In this document: positions 7,235-16,097 of the stretch, in pieces | How positions within the stretch are numbered: position 1 is the stretch's first letter | Layout of the letters: every line of letters begins with the position of its first letter | Assembly: GCA_963821025.1 (NCBI GenBank) | Contig: CAWGCG010000004.1 | Coordinates: 434,001 to 498,000, forward strand | Length of the DNA stretch: 64,000 bases | Direction: 5' to 3' | DNA from: WHSW01 sp963821025 | Lineage (GTDB): Bacteria; Actinomycetota; Thermoleophilia; Solirubrobacterales; 70-9 | Position numbers and translations under genes: made by a program | Notes under the pieces: generated by a model | Told to the model about the DNA's origin: nothing | The model's input: the letters and a program-made list of their open reading frames with translations, nothing else | Databases searched by the model: none

Positions 7235-7671
7235 TCGGCGAGGGCGTCGATCGGCTCCGGTAGCTCGCCGGCGACGACGGCGGCGAGCGTCACCGGTTCG
7301 AGCACCTGGCCGATGCCGGCGCCGAGGGCGAGCCAGACCCGGCGCAGCGGCTCGGCGCTTCCGCGGTAGTCGATCTCCTCCGGCTGCTTTCCGTGAACGG
7401 TCGCCGGCGGTCCCTCGACCGCACGGATGATCTCGGCGAGGCTGATCTCGCCGGGGTCGCGCGCGAGCCAGTAACCACCTCCGTCCCCGCTGGTCGCGTG
7501 GACGAGCTGATGGACCCGCAGCTCGCCGAGGATGTTCTCGCAGAAGCGGATCGGGATCGCCTGCGCCGCCGCCAGCAGCTCGCCGTTGGCCGGACGCTCC
7601 GCCGAGGCATCGGAGGCGGCCAGCTCGACCATCGCCCGGACCGCGTAATCCGCCTTCGCCGAGACCCTCAT
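7186..7671 (-). CDS. Rrf2 family transcriptional regulator (second of two)
   Basis: A 161-residue paralogue of the 2192-2650 regulator, colinear along its whole length: MRVSAKADYAVRAMVELAAS, IPIRFCENILGELRVHQLV, and the wing DGGGYWLARDP. It has one cysteine (FCENIL) in the recognition-helix region and no Fe-S cysteine set. It converges on the sulfate operon, so the two paralogues face the same way and bracket the importer. ATG at 7671 is preferred over TTG 7680 because it gives the family-typical N-terminus and matches the paralogue. The extended C-terminus (SRLRRAASRASPSS) is encoded opposite the 43-residue gene. Probable sulfur or cysteine control, by context. Confidence 0.87.
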   Translation of the reverse strand: MRVSAKADYAVRAMVELAASDASAERPANGELLAAAQAIPIRFCENILGELRVHQLVHATSGDGGGYWLARDPGEISLAEIIRAVEGPPATVHGKQPEEIDYRGSAEPLRRVWLALGAGIGQVLEPVTLAAVVAGELPEPIDALADQSRLRRAASRASPSS

Positions 7672-7714
7672 CGCGGCCAACTCTATGCGTTCACGCCGGC
7701 TCTACGATGCGATG

Positions 7715-7788
7715 GCCGCCGTAGCTCAGGGGTCCAGAGCAGCGGGCTTTTAACCCGTGTGTCGAGAGTTCGAATCTCTCCGGCGGCA
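7715..7788 (+). tRNA. tRNA-Lys (anticodon UUU)
   Basis: A complete cloverleaf can be drawn: acceptor GCCGCCG/CGGCGGC with discriminator A at 7788; D stem GCTC/GAGC; anticodon stem GCGGG/CCCGT with loop CTTTTAA, anticodon TTT; short variable region GTGTC; T stem GAGAG/CTCTC with loop TTCGAAT. CCA is not encoded. It lies between the divergent Rrf2 and MFS genes. Confidence 0.97.
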
Positions 7789-7823
7789 TCGACCGGGCCA
7801 CGAGCGGATAGCCTGCGCGCGCC

Positions 7824-9446
7824 GTGGCGGGAGTTGACAGCAGGCGGGCGATGTGGGTGACGCTGGCGGCGATGACGCTCGCCAACAGCATGATCCTGGT
7901 CGACCAGACCGCGGTCCCGCTGGCGACCCCGGACGTCGTCAACGACCTCGGCGCGCCCCTCGACCTGAGCCAGTGGCTGCTGACCGCGAACATCCTGCCG
8001 CTGGCGGCCCTGATGGTCTTCGGCGGCCGCCTCGGCGACCTGCTCGGGCTGCGCCGCGTCTTCCTCGCCGGGGCCGTCGTCTTCTGCATCTCGACCGCGC
8101 TCGCCGGCGCCGCCCAGGACATCGTCTGGATGATCGCCGTGCGCGCCACCCAGGGCATCGGGGCGGCGCTGATGATGCCGACGGCGATGGCGATCGTGAG
8201 CTCGATCTTCCCCGACGAGCGGCGTGGCTCGGCGCTCGGGATCCTCGCCGGCGCCTCGGCGTTCTTCGCCGCGCTGGGGCCGGTGCTCGGCGGCCTGCTG
8301 ACCTCGATCGACTGGCGCCTCGTCTTCTGGATCAACGTACCTCTCGCCCTGGCGACGATCGCGCTCACGCTGCGCTACACGCCCGCGCTCGCACCGACCG
8401 GCGACCGCCGCCCGATCGACTACCCGGGAGTGGTCAGCTTCGGGGTCGGGATCGCCGGGCTCGTCTTCGGGCTCAGCCAGGGCGAGCCGCAGGGATGGTT
8501 CAGCGCCGACACCGCGATCCCGCTCGCGATCGGGGTAGCCAGCCTCGCGGCCTTCGTGGTGATCGAGACCAGGGCGGCCGAGCCGCTGCTCGACTTCCGC
8601 CTCTTTCGCCATCTCAACTTCCTCGCCTCGAACATCAGCCAGGTGCTGGCGGGGATGGTCGAGCTCGGGCTCGGCTTCCTGTTGCCGTTCTACCTGCTGC
8701 TGGTGATCGGGGTCGACCCGGCCGTTGCCGGGTTGGCGCTGATCCCCGGGACGATCCCGATCATCCTCGTCGGGCCGCTGGCGGGCAAGGTCTTCGACCG
8801 GGTCGGGGGGCGGATCCCGCTGGTTGGCGGCTTCTTGGTCCTGGCGCTGTCGGGGGTCGCGCTGGCGATCGGGGCGGGCGAGGCGACGGTCTGGGCGATC
8901 GTGCCCGGGCTGGTGCTCCAGGGGATCGGCCTCGGTGTGGTCCTGACCGTCAACGATCCGACCGGATTGACCGCGGTCCCCGACGAGGACTCGGGCCAGG
9001 CGGCGGGGATGATCAACACCGCCGAGCAGCTCGGCGGGGCGCTCGGGATCGCCATCCTGACGGCGCTCGAGCTCGGCTACTACTTCCATCTCTGGGCAGA
9101 TCAGTTCGCGGCCATGGGCCGAAAGGCGACCCAGGCCCAGTACGACAAGGTGCGCGACTTCATCGTCGAGGCCGAGCAGCGCGGCTTCAACCAGGTCCGC
9201 GAGTCGAGGATCGTGCAGACCGTCCACGACGACCTGATCAACTTCCACATCGACGCCTTCCAGCTCACCTTCTACGCCACCGCCGGGATCGGTGTAGTCG
9301 GGGCAATCGCCTGCTTCGTGCTCGTGCGAAAGACCACCAGGGTCGCCGAGGGGCCGATCTTCAGCCGCCGCTCGCGCTGGATCTACGCCAACGTCGGGCG
9401 CACGCCGGGGCTGACCAAGCGCCCGCCCCCGGACGACGCCCCCTGA
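7824..9446 (+). CDS. MFS transporter, DHA2 (14-helix) drug exporter family
   Basis: A 540-residue inner-membrane proton-driven exporter. The first helix carries the DHA2 signature LVDQTAVPLATPDVVNDLG, motif A is GGRLGDLLGLRRVFLAG, and the motif C region is GPVLGGLLTSIDWRLVFWINVP. The length and hydrophobic pattern fit 14 helices. Around residues 425-475 there is a long hydrophilic loop (KVRDFIVEAEQRGFNQVRES) before the last helix. The start is uncertain: GTG 7824 or ATG 7851. No regulator gene sits beside it. The substrate is not predictable; the family exports drugs, dyes and some metabolites. Confidence 0.9.
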   Translation: MAGVDSRRAMWVTLAAMTLANSMILVDQTAVPLATPDVVNDLGAPLDLSQWLLTANILPLAALMVFGGRLGDLLGLRRVFLAGAVVFCISTALAGAAQDIVWMIAVRATQGIGAALMMPTAMAIVSSIFPDERRGSALGILAGASAFFAALGPVLGGLLTSIDWRLVFWINVPLALATIALTLRYTPALAPTGDRRPIDYPGVVSFGVGIAGLVFGLSQGEPQGWFSADTAIPLAIGVASLAAFVVIETRAAEPLLDFRLFRHLNFLASNISQVLAGMVELGLGFLLPFYLLLVIGVDPAVAGLALIPGTIPIILVGPLAGKVFDRVGGRIPLVGGFLVLALSGVALAIGAGEATVWAIVPGLVLQGIGLGVVLTVNDPTGLTAVPDEDSGQAAGMINTAEQLGGALGIAILTALELGYYFHLWADQFAAMGRKATQAQYDKVRDFIVEAEQRGFNQVRESRIVQTVHDDLINFHIDAFQLTFYATAGIGVVGAIACFVLVRKTTRVAEGPIFSRRSRWIYANVGRTPGLTKRPPPDDAP

Positions 9447-9462
9447 CCGTCCGAGCGCCGCT

Positions 9463-10155
9463 TCACGAGCGAGGGCCGGGGGAGCTGAGCTCGATCATGC
9501 GAACCTCGTCACAGACCACCCGGCCGCCGATCTCGGTGCGGCCGTCGGCGAGCGGTCGCGCCTCGATCACCGATCCGCCGCCCTGGCGGATCTCGAGCCG
9601 GCGCCCGATCAGCGCGCAGAGGCGCATCGCCGCCGAACCGGTCGCCTCGTCCTCCCCGACGCCGGCCTCGGCGGCGAAGACGCGCTCGCGGACCAAGCCC
9701 GCATCGCGGTCGATCCAGGCCCAGACGCCGACCCAGCCGTAGCCTTCGGGCGGTCCCTCCAGCGCCTCCACCTGCTCGGCAGAGGCGAGCTCGACGAACT
9801 CGAACGGCGGAGCCCACTCGGGGTCGCCCGCAACTCGGGTGAGCTCCCCGTCGAAGCTCACCGCGACGTCCCCGGCGGGCGGTCGCAACACCGTCGGCGC
9901 CGTCCCGGTCTCGCGCAGGAGCCAGGCGCACCCGACCAGCGGGTGCCCAGCCAGCGGCAGCTCGATCTCGGGCGTGAAGATCCGGAGCGCGCCTCGGTCA
10001 CGATCGTCGACGAACACCGTTTCGGCGAAGCCGAGCTCGTGGGCGAGGGCTTGGCGCTCGGACGCACCGACCTCGGAGCCGTCGAGAAAGACGCCGAGCG
10101 GATTGCCGGCCTCACCCTCGGCCGAGGTGAAGACCCGGAGGACGTGCAGCTCCAA
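9463..10155 (-). CDS. PhzF family isomerase/epimerase-like protein
   Basis: A 230-residue member of the PhzF/diaminopimelate-epimerase-fold family. Recognisable stretches are HVLRVFTSAEGEAGNPLGVF at the N-terminus, FAETVF with the conserved Glu, TPEIELPLAGHPLVGCAW, and the second-domain EDEATGSAA near residue 170. It is shorter than typical PhzF proteins (about 260-300). A TTG start at 10155 is chosen because AGAGG lies 6 bases upstream and the protein then begins LELHVLRVF; an upstream start would overlap purH. It follows purH by 10 bases in the same transcript. The reaction is unknown in most members outside phenazine clusters. Confidence 0.82.
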   Translation of the reverse strand: MELHVLRVFTSAEGEAGNPLGVFLDGSEVGASERQALAHELGFAETVFVDDRDRGALRIFTPEIELPLAGHPLVGCAWLLRETGTAPTVLRPPAGDVAVSFDGELTRVAGDPEWAPPFEFVELASAEQVEALEGPPEGYGWVGVWAWIDRDAGLVRERVFAAEAGVGEDEATGSAAMRLCALIGRRLEIRQGGGSVIEARPLADGRTEIGGRVVCDEVRMIELSSPGPRS

Positions 10156-10165
10156 CCCGCGCCTC

Positions 10166-11788
10166 TCAGTGCCGGAAGTGGCGGCGGCCGGTGAACACCA
10201 TCGCGACGCCCGAGGCATCGCAGGCGGTGACGACCTCGTCGTCGCGCCGCGAGCCGCCGGGCTGGATCACGGTCGTGGCGCCGGCGCGGATCGCAGCGTC
10301 GGGACCGTCGGCGAACGGAAAGAAGGCGTCGGAGGCGACCGCCGAGCCCCGCAGCAGCTCCTGCGCGCGCTCGTCGCCGAACGCTGCGTGAGCTTTGTCG
10401 ATCGCGATCCTGACCGAGTCGACACGGCTCATCTGGCCCGCGCCGATCCCGATCGTCGCGCCGCCGGCCGCGAACACGATCGCGTTCGAGCGCACGTGGC
10501 GACAGACCGTCCAGGCGAAGATCAGGTCATCCCACTGCTCGTCCGTGGGCTGGGCGCGAGTCGGGACGCTCATCGTCTCGCGGGTCTCGGTGATTCGGTC
10601 GGCGTCCTGGGCAAGGAGCCCGCCCCGGACCCGCTTGATGTCGCGCTCGCGAGGCTCATAGGCGCTCGTGTCGACCTCCAGAATCCGGATCGTCTCCTTG
10701 TGGGTGAGCAGCTCGAGCGCCTCGGGGTCGAAGCCGGGCGCGAGCAGCACCTCGATGAACTGCTCGCTGAGCCGCTGCGCGAGCGCCGGCTCGATCGGGC
10801 GGTTGAAGACGAGTACCCCACCGAAGGCCGAGAGCGGATCGCAGGCGAAGGCGCGCTCGTAGGCCTCCAGCGCAGATTCGGCGATCGCCGCCCCGCAGGG
10901 GTTGTTGTGCTTGACGATCACGCAGGCCGGCTGCCCGAGCTCGTCGAGCAGCCGCCGGCCTGAATCGAGGTCGAGGACGTTGTTGAACGAGAGCTCGCGG
11001 CCGTGCAGCTTGCCGACCCCCGAGAGCACGTGCTCTCGGGCCGCGGTCTCGACATAGAGCGCCGCTTTTTGGTGCGGGTTCTCGCCATAGGTGAGGTCCA
11101 GGACCTTGTCGTAGGAGACCGTGAAGTGGCTCGGGAATACCTCGTAGCGGAGGCCGAACCAGCGGCTGATCGCCGAGTCGTAGGCGGCGATGTGGGCGAA
11201 CGCCTCGTTGGCGAGCCAGTGGCGAGTCTCGGCCGAGATCGCCCCGGCGGCGTCGCCGAGCTCGGCGAGGACCGCGTCGTAGCTCTCCGGCCTGACCAGC
11301 ACGGCGACATCGCGATGGTTCTTGGCCGCTGCGCGGATCATCGTCGGTCCGCCGATGTCGATGTGCTCGACCGCGTCGGCCTCGCTGACGCCGGCGCGCT
11401 CGACCGTCTGCTCGAACGGATAGAGGTTGACGCAGACGAGGTCGATCGGTTCGATCCCCTCGCGCTCGAGCGTGGCGATATGGGTGGGGTCGTCGCGACG
11501 AGCGAGCAGGGCGGCGTGCAGCCGCGGGTGCAGGGTCTTCACCCGCCCGTCGAGGATTTCCGGCGAGCCGGTGAACTCGGCCACGTCGAGCACCTCGATG
11601 CCTGCATCGCGGATCGCCTTCGCGGTACCCCCGGTGGAGAGGATCTCGACCCCGAGCTCGCGCAGGCCGCGGGCGAAATCGACCACCCCGGTCTTGTCGG
11701 AGACCGAGATCAGAGCCCGACGGACGCGCACCGGCCGCTCGAGAGGCGCCGCGCCGCCCTCGTGTCCGATCGCCGCCTCGATGCTCAT
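10166..11788 (-). CDS. purH: Bifunctional AICAR transformylase / IMP cyclohydrolase
   Basis: A 540-residue cytosolic enzyme catalysing the last two steps of IMP synthesis. The N-terminal cyclohydrolase (MGS-like) domain contains ISVSDKTGVVDFARGL and ILSTGGTAKAIRDAG. The transformylase part has YGENPHQKAALY, VIVKHNNPCGAA with the catalytic Lys-His, and GGATIGIGAGQMSRVDSVRI. The C-terminus FFPFADGPDAAIRAGATTVI is complete. ATG 11788 gives MSIEAAIGHEGG with a short variable leader. It is co-directional with the DUF1801 and purN genes upstream and phzF downstream. Confidence 0.97.
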   Translation of the reverse strand: MSIEAAIGHEGGAAPLERPVRVRRALISVSDKTGVVDFARGLRELGVEILSTGGTAKAIRDAGIEVLDVAEFTGSPEILDGRVKTLHPRLHAALLARRDDPTHIATLEREGIEPIDLVCVNLYPFEQTVERAGVSEADAVEHIDIGGPTMIRAAAKNHRDVAVLVRPESYDAVLAELGDAAGAISAETRHWLANEAFAHIAAYDSAISRWFGLRYEVFPSHFTVSYDKVLDLTYGENPHQKAALYVETAAREHVLSGVGKLHGRELSFNNVLDLDSGRRLLDELGQPACVIVKHNNPCGAAIAESALEAYERAFACDPLSAFGGVLVFNRPIEPALAQRLSEQFIEVLLAPGFDPEALELLTHKETIRILEVDTSAYEPRERDIKRVRGGLLAQDADRITETRETMSVPTRAQPTDEQWDDLIFAWTVCRHVRSNAIVFAAGGATIGIGAGQMSRVDSVRIAIDKAHAAFGDERAQELLRGSAVASDAFFPFADGPDAAIRAGATTVIQPGGSRRDDEVVTACDASGVAMVFTGRRHFRH

Positions 11789-11799
11789 CGCGCCCGAGT

Positions 11800-12168
11800 C
11801 TAGGCACGACGCCGTCGAGCCGATCTTGCGAGCAACTCGACCAGCTCGGGCCGATCGAGGTCCTCGCCGGGCTCGAGGCGGACGAATCGATGACGTTTGC
11901 CGGTACCCTCGAGCATCCCGTCCGGGTCGGCGAGCCCGGCGCCCTCGGGAAGGCCGAGCCGGACTCCGTCCTCCTGAGGGGTGATCACGAAGACGAGACC
12001 CCGGTAACCGGGCGCGGTTCCGATACCGAAATCGCCGCCCTCGCAACTCTCGATCGCGTTTGGAACGAGCTTGGTGAGCCTCGCGAGCAGTCCGCGCGTC
12101 GTTCGCGCGACCGGTTCCGGGAAGTCCCCGAGCAGCCGCTCGAGCGCGGCTCGAGCCTCCTCGCTCAC
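11800..12168 (-). CDS. DUF1801/YdhG-like small protein
   Basis: A 122-residue protein that looks like the DUF1801 family: an N-terminal helical part (ARAALERLLGDFPEPVARTT), a beta core (GLVFVITPQEDGVRLGLPEG), and the characteristic end DGMLEGTGKRHRFVRLEPGE followed by a helix. GTG at 12168 overlaps the purN stop by 4 bases (GTGA), so it is translationally coupled to purN and leads into purH 11 bases downstream. Function unknown; the position inside the purine run may be incidental. Confidence 0.78.
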   Translation of the reverse strand: MSEEARAALERLLGDFPEPVARTTRGLLARLTKLVPNAIESCEGGDFGIGTAPGYRGLVFVITPQEDGVRLGLPEGAGLADPDGMLEGTGKRHRFVRLEPGEDLDRPELVELLARSARRRRA

Positions 12169-12782
12169 GGCTCGATCCGGACCACGCGGGTCGCGGGCAC
12201 GATCGAGACCCGGCCGCCGGCGATCAGCCGGATCGCCTCCGGCAACAGCGCATGCTCGGTCGCGTGGATCGCAGCCTCGAGCGCCTTGCGATCGCGGTCG
12301 GGCGGCACCCGGACCGGGCGCTGGAGCACGATCGGCCCGCTGTCGACTCCGTCGTCGACGAAGTGCACGGTCACCCCGGTGATCCGGACACCGTGCTCGA
12401 GCGCCTGCCCGACCGCATCGAGCCCCGGGAACGACGGCAAGAGCGCCGGGTGGACATTGACGATCCGCCCGGCGAAGCGGCGGACGAACTCGGGGCTGAG
12501 CAGCTGCATGTAGCCGGCGAGGACGACCAGGTCGACGGCGCTTTCGTGCAGCCATTCGGCGATCGCCCGGTCGCGCTGATCGCGGTCGGCGAAGCGTTCG
12601 AGCGCAAAGGTCTCGGTCGTGATCCCGGCAGCGGTTGCTCGCTCGAGCGCCCGCGCCCCGGGTTTGTCCGAGCCCACGCCGACCACCTCGATCCCATCGA
12701 CCCCGTGCACCTGATCGAGGATCGCCTGCAGGTTGGTTCCGGCACCCGAGGCGAGGACGGCGACCTTGAACCCTGGGCTCAC
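12165..12782 (-). CDS. purN: Phosphoribosylglycinamide formyltransferase
   Basis: A 205-residue cytosolic enzyme that formylates GAR with 10-formyl-tetrahydrofolate, the third step of purine synthesis. The N-terminus reads FKVAVLASGAGTNLQAILD (substrate phosphate loop). The catalytic region is IVNVHPALLPSFPG, with His of the N-x-H triad, and VTVHFVDDGVDSGPIV carries the catalytic Asp. GTG 12782 is chosen because the family Rossmann strand then begins at residue 5; GAGGG lies directly upstream, closer than ideal. The stop overlaps the DUF1801 start. Confidence 0.95.
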   Translation of the reverse strand: MSPGFKVAVLASGAGTNLQAILDQVHGVDGIEVVGVGSDKPGARALERATAAGITTETFALERFADRDQRDRAIAEWLHESAVDLVVLAGYMQLLSPEFVRRFAGRIVNVHPALLPSFPGLDAVGQALEHGVRITGVTVHFVDDGVDSGPIVLQRPVRVPPDRDRKALEAAIHATEHALLPEAIRLIAGGRVSIVPATRVVRIEP

Positions 12783-12841
12783 CCCTCGATTGTGCCCGGT
12801 CGAAGCTCGACCGGCGCCTTGCAATTGGCACACTGCCGCCA

Positions 12842-13009
12842 ATGAAGCAGCGACTCAACCTGATCACGCTGGGCGACGAAGACCTCCCCGGCGCTCGCCG
12901 TTTCTACGAGGCGCTCGGCTGGCATTCCGACAGCGAGCCCGACTCCGACGCGTTCTGGACGCAGCCGGGAGCTCAGGCGGCGCGCTCGGAAACCCTCAGC
13001 GTCGGGTAG
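12842..13009 (+). pseudogene. Truncated VOC/glyoxalase-family gene
   Basis: ATG 12842 opens MKQRLNLITLGDEDLPGARR, continuing FYEALGWHSDSEPDSDAFW. This is the classic N-terminal half-module of a vicinal-oxygen-chelate (glyoxalase/bleomycin-resistance) protein. After about 43 residues the frame enters the antisense 3' end of recQ and stops at 13009, giving 55 residues against roughly 120-130 in the family. The missing remainder includes the metal ligands, so it is a remnant. Confidence 0.7.
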
Positions 13010-14496
13010 CGCCCGCCGGTCGAGCGCAGCCTGCCGCCGTCGATCAGCGCGTCGACCTCGCGCAGGAGGTCGTCGGCGCGCCAGTCGTCGAACTCACCAT
13101 ACCCGGGGAGCGAGTCATAGCCGTACTTGAGCAGCGCCTTGCTGCGCCCGCCGCGGAGGATCTCAACGGTCTTCGTGCGGCCGACGTTGGGCTCGGCGGA
13201 GGCGACAACGGTCACGATCGCCTCGGCGATCTCGCCACTCGCCACTCGCCGCTCGATCTTCGACGCCAGTGGCGAGTGACCAGTGGCGAGCGGCGAGTCG
13301 CAAACGTCACAGCACCTGCCGATCGCCTCGGGCTCCGACCTGTCCCCGAAGTGCTTCAGGATCGCGGCCCGTCGGCAGCTGGCGTTCTCGACGAAGCCCC
13401 AGACGTCGCGGTACTGCGCCCAGCGGTGGCGCTTGGCCTCCGGATCCTCGACCTGGTTGATGAAGAACACGTGCAGGCCCTTATCGCGCTTCTCGGCCAG
13501 CAGCACGCACCGCGACGGCGATCCGTCGCGTCCCGCGCGACCCGCCTCCTGGTAGTAGGCCTCGAGCGACGAGGGGACGGCCTCGTGGATCACGGTGCGC
13601 ACGTTGGCCTTGTCGACGCCCATCCCGAAGGCGTTCGTCGCCACCACCACGGGCGCCTCGCCCGACATGAACGCTCGCTGAGCCTCGGCTCGCGGGGCGC
13701 GCTCCATCCCGGCGTGATAGGCGGGGACCGGGCGCCCGAGCTCGCGGCGCAGCCGCGCGGCGGTTTCCTCAGTCTTCTTCCGGGTGCCGGCGTAGACGAT
13801 CGCCGGCAGCGCTTCGGGCTCGCTCAACAGCGCCCGCGTCGCCTGCTGCTTGGCTCGGGCCGAGCCGACCGCGACTACGTCGTAGGAGAGGTTCGGCCGG
13901 TCGAAGCCGGTGATCAGCCGCAGCGGATCGCGCAACCCGAGCCGGCGGACGACGTCGGCGGCGACCCGCGGGGTCGCGGTCGCGGTGGCAGCGAACAGCG
14001 AGCGCGCTCCGAGCGCCGCTGCGACCTCCCCGAGGCGCAGGTACTCGGGGCGGAAATCGTGGCCCCACTGGCTCACGCAGTGGGCCTCGTCGACGACGAA
14101 CAGCCCGATCGCGCCGCTGCGCAGGCGGTCGATAAAGCCTGGGGTCGCGAACCGCTCCGGGGCAACGTAGAGCATCCGCACCTCGCCGGCGAGGGCGCGC
14201 CTGAGCGCCTCCCGGTTGTCTGCTTGGTCGCGCTGGGCGTTGATCAGCTCGGCCCGGCCGCCGAGGCTCTCGACCTGGTCGGTCATCAGCGAAACGAGCG
14301 GCGAGACGATCACGGTCAGCTCTCGCGAGACCAGCGCCGGCAGCTGGTAGCAAAGCGACTTGCCGGCGCCGGTGGGCATCACGCAGAGCACGTCCCGCCC
14401 CGAGACGGCCGCCTCGACCGCCTGCGCCTGGCCGGGTCGAAAGCCGGGGTGGCCGAAGTTGGCGCTGAGCGCCGCCAGCAAGCGCGGGTCGGTCAC
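12973..14496 (-). CDS. recQ: ATP-dependent DNA helicase, RecQ family
   Basis: A 507-residue superfamily 2 helicase. Motif I is MPTGAGKSLCYQLPAL near residue 40, motif II is VVDEAHCVSQWGHDFRPEY (DEAH plus the RecQ aromatic-rich loop), motif III is FAATATATP, and motif VI is YYQEAGRAGRDG. A zinc cluster follows (NASCRR and RCCDVC, about residues 370-395). Right after it the linker SPLATGHSPLAS is encoded by inserted heptamer repeats, then a winged-helix region (GEIAEAIVTVVASAEPNVGR). No HRDC domain is apparent. GTG 14496 lies 7 bases after purF's stop, so the two are probably co-transcribed. Confidence 0.92.
   Translation of the reverse strand: MTDPRLLAALSANFGHPGFRPGQAQAVEAAVSGRDVLCVMPTGAGKSLCYQLPALVSRELTVIVSPLVSLMTDQVESLGGRAELINAQRDQADNREALRRALAGEVRMLYVAPERFATPGFIDRLRSGAIGLFVVDEAHCVSQWGHDFRPEYLRLGEVAAALGARSLFAATATATPRVAADVVRRLGLRDPLRLITGFDRPNLSYDVVAVGSARAKQQATRALLSEPEALPAIVYAGTRKKTEETAARLRRELGRPVPAYHAGMERAPRAEAQRAFMSGEAPVVVATNAFGMGVDKANVRTVIHEAVPSSLEAYYQEAGRAGRDGSPSRCVLLAEKRDKGLHVFFINQVEDPEAKRHRWAQYRDVWGFVENASCRRAAILKHFGDRSEPEAIGRCCDVCDSPLATGHSPLASKIERRVASGEIAEAIVTVVASAEPNVGRTKTVEILRGGRSKALLKYGYDSLPGYGEFDDWRADDLLREVDALIDGGRLRSTGGRYPTLRVSERAA
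13231..13300. repeat. Inverted pair of GGCGAGT-type heptamer repeats inside recQ
   Basis: On the + strand, 13231-13255 is a run of CTCGCCA-type heptamers and 13266-13300 is a run of the complementary AGTGGCG type, so the two arms can pair around an 11-base loop. The insertion keeps the recQ frame and encodes a Ser/Pro/Leu/Ala-rich linker after the zinc cluster. The same heptamer recurs at 24675-24702 and 46881-46904. Confidence 0.85.
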
Positions 14497-14503
14497 CCGG
14501 GCC

Positions 14504-15973
14504 TCAGCGCGTGCCACCGACGACCGGCAGTTCCTCGAGCGCGAACTTGCCGTTCGCCTCGCCGCCGTCGGAGAGTGGGTAGTCGCCGGTGAAACAGGCA
14601 TCGCAGTGGACCGCGCGCGGCGTGCCGACCGCCTCGTAGACGCCCTCGAGCGAGAGGTAGGCGAGCGAGTCGGCGCCGATCTCGGCCGCGATCTCGTCGA
14701 TGGTGCGCTCGTGGGCGACCATCTCCTCGCGGGTGTGCATGTCGACCCCGTAGTGACATGGATGGCGGATCGGCGGCGCCGAGATCCGCAGGTGGACCTC
14801 GCTGGCGCCGGCGTCGCGCAGCATGCCGACGATCTGCCGGGTGGTGTTGCCGCGGACGATCGAATCGTCGACGACGACGATCCGCTTGCCGGCGACGATC
14901 TCCGGCAGCGGGTTGAACTTCATCCGCAGCCCGTGCTTGCGCAGCTCCTGTCCCGGCTGGATGAAGGTGCGGGCGACGTAGCGGTTCTTGATCAGGCCGT
15001 CGTCCTTGGGCAGGCCGGAGGCGCGGGCGAAGCCCGTGGCCGCCGGATTGCCCGAATCGGGCACCGAGATCACCAGATCGGCGTCGACCGGAGCCTCGTC
15101 CCAGAGGATCTCACCCATCCTTCCCCGCACCTCCTGCAGCACTCGCCCCTCGAGCCGCGAATCGGGGCGCGAGAAGTAGATGTGCTCGAACACGCAGTGG
15201 GCGGCGCGCGCGCTCGGCACGACCTGGCGGCTCTCGAGACCGTTGGCGGTCAGCGAGACGGCCTCGCCCGGCTGCACCTCACGGACGAGCTCGCCGCCGA
15301 TGATGTCGAACGCGCAGCTCTCCGAGGCGACGCACCAGCTCTCGCCGAGGCGGCCGATCGAAAGTGGCCGGACCCCGTGGGGGTCGCGGAAGGCGACCAC
15401 GGCGCGCTTGGTCATGACCACGGTCGAGTAGGCGCCCTCGAGCCGTGGCATCACCGCGGCGACCGCGTTCTCGATCGGTCGCGTCTCCTCCACCGAGAGC
15501 AGCGCGGCGATGATCTCGGAGTCCGAGGTGCCGCGGAACGAGACGCCGCGCTCGCGCAGCTCGTTGTAGAGCTCGACCGCGTTGGTCAGGTTGCCGTTGT
15601 GGGCGAGCGCGACCTCCCGCCCGTCGTCGCGCCAAACCGGCTGCGTGTTCTCCCAGGAGCCGCCGCCGGTGGTCGAGTAGCGGACATGGCCGATCGCCAT
15701 GTCGCCGTCGAGGGCACGCAGCTTCTGCTCGTCGAAGACCTGGGAGACGAGACCGGTGTCGCGGAGCGTGGTGATGTGGCCGCCCTCGCAGGTGGCGATC
15801 CCGGCCGATTCCTGCCCCCGGTGCTGGAGCGCGTAGAGCGCGAAGTAGGCGAGCCGGGCGACATCGTGGCCGGGCGCGTTGATGCCGAACACCCCGCATT
15901 CGTCGCGCGGGCCGTCCCGGTCGGCAACGGGGTCGTCGTCGCGGTCGATGGGCAACCGCTCAAATGAGGTCAT
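14504..15973 (-). CDS. purF: Amidophosphoribosyltransferase
   Basis: A 489-residue first committed enzyme of purine synthesis (PRPP plus glutamine to phosphoribosylamine). It starts at ATG 15973 (MTSFERLP); a propeptide of about 25 residues precedes the nucleophile in DECGVFGI, which would become the mature N-terminal Cys. The glutaminase domain has HGNLTNA and GRLGESWCVASE. The PRTase domain has the PRPP loop RIVVVDDSIVRGNTTRQIV. Cysteines near the C-terminus (PCHYGVD, HCDACFTG) fit Fe-S-containing PurF of the Bacillus type. The gene follows the DM13 gene and precedes recQ on one strand. Confidence 0.96.
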   Translation of the reverse strand: MTSFERLPIDRDDDPVADRDGPRDECGVFGINAPGHDVARLAYFALYALQHRGQESAGIATCEGGHITTLRDTGLVSQVFDEQKLRALDGDMAIGHVRYSTTGGGSWENTQPVWRDDGREVALAHNGNLTNAVELYNELRERGVSFRGTSDSEIIAALLSVEETRPIENAVAAVMPRLEGAYSTVVMTKRAVVAFRDPHGVRPLSIGRLGESWCVASESCAFDIIGGELVREVQPGEAVSLTANGLESRQVVPSARAAHCVFEHIYFSRPDSRLEGRVLQEVRGRMGEILWDEAPVDADLVISVPDSGNPAATGFARASGLPKDDGLIKNRYVARTFIQPGQELRKHGLRMKFNPLPEIVAGKRIVVVDDSIVRGNTTRQIVGMLRDAGASEVHLRISAPPIRHPCHYGVDMHTREEMVAHERTIDEIAAEIGADSLAYLSLEGVYEAVGTPRAVHCDACFTGDYPLSDGGEANGKFALEELPVVGGTR

Positions 15974-16097
15974 GGAGGCTTCTCTCGGCCCGAGAAGTCG
16001 TCGTGCAAGGCAGGCGGACGCCCGCAAGAGCAAGGCTAGCAACGAGACCGGACCCGGGCCGCGGACGACGCCGGGCTTCGCGGGTGGTGCGAGGAGC

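Noticed and set aside
7683..9248. Reverse open frame opposite the MFS gene
   Set aside because: Arg/Asp/Gln-rich shadow sequence; the forward frame has 14 plausible helices and DHA2 motifs.
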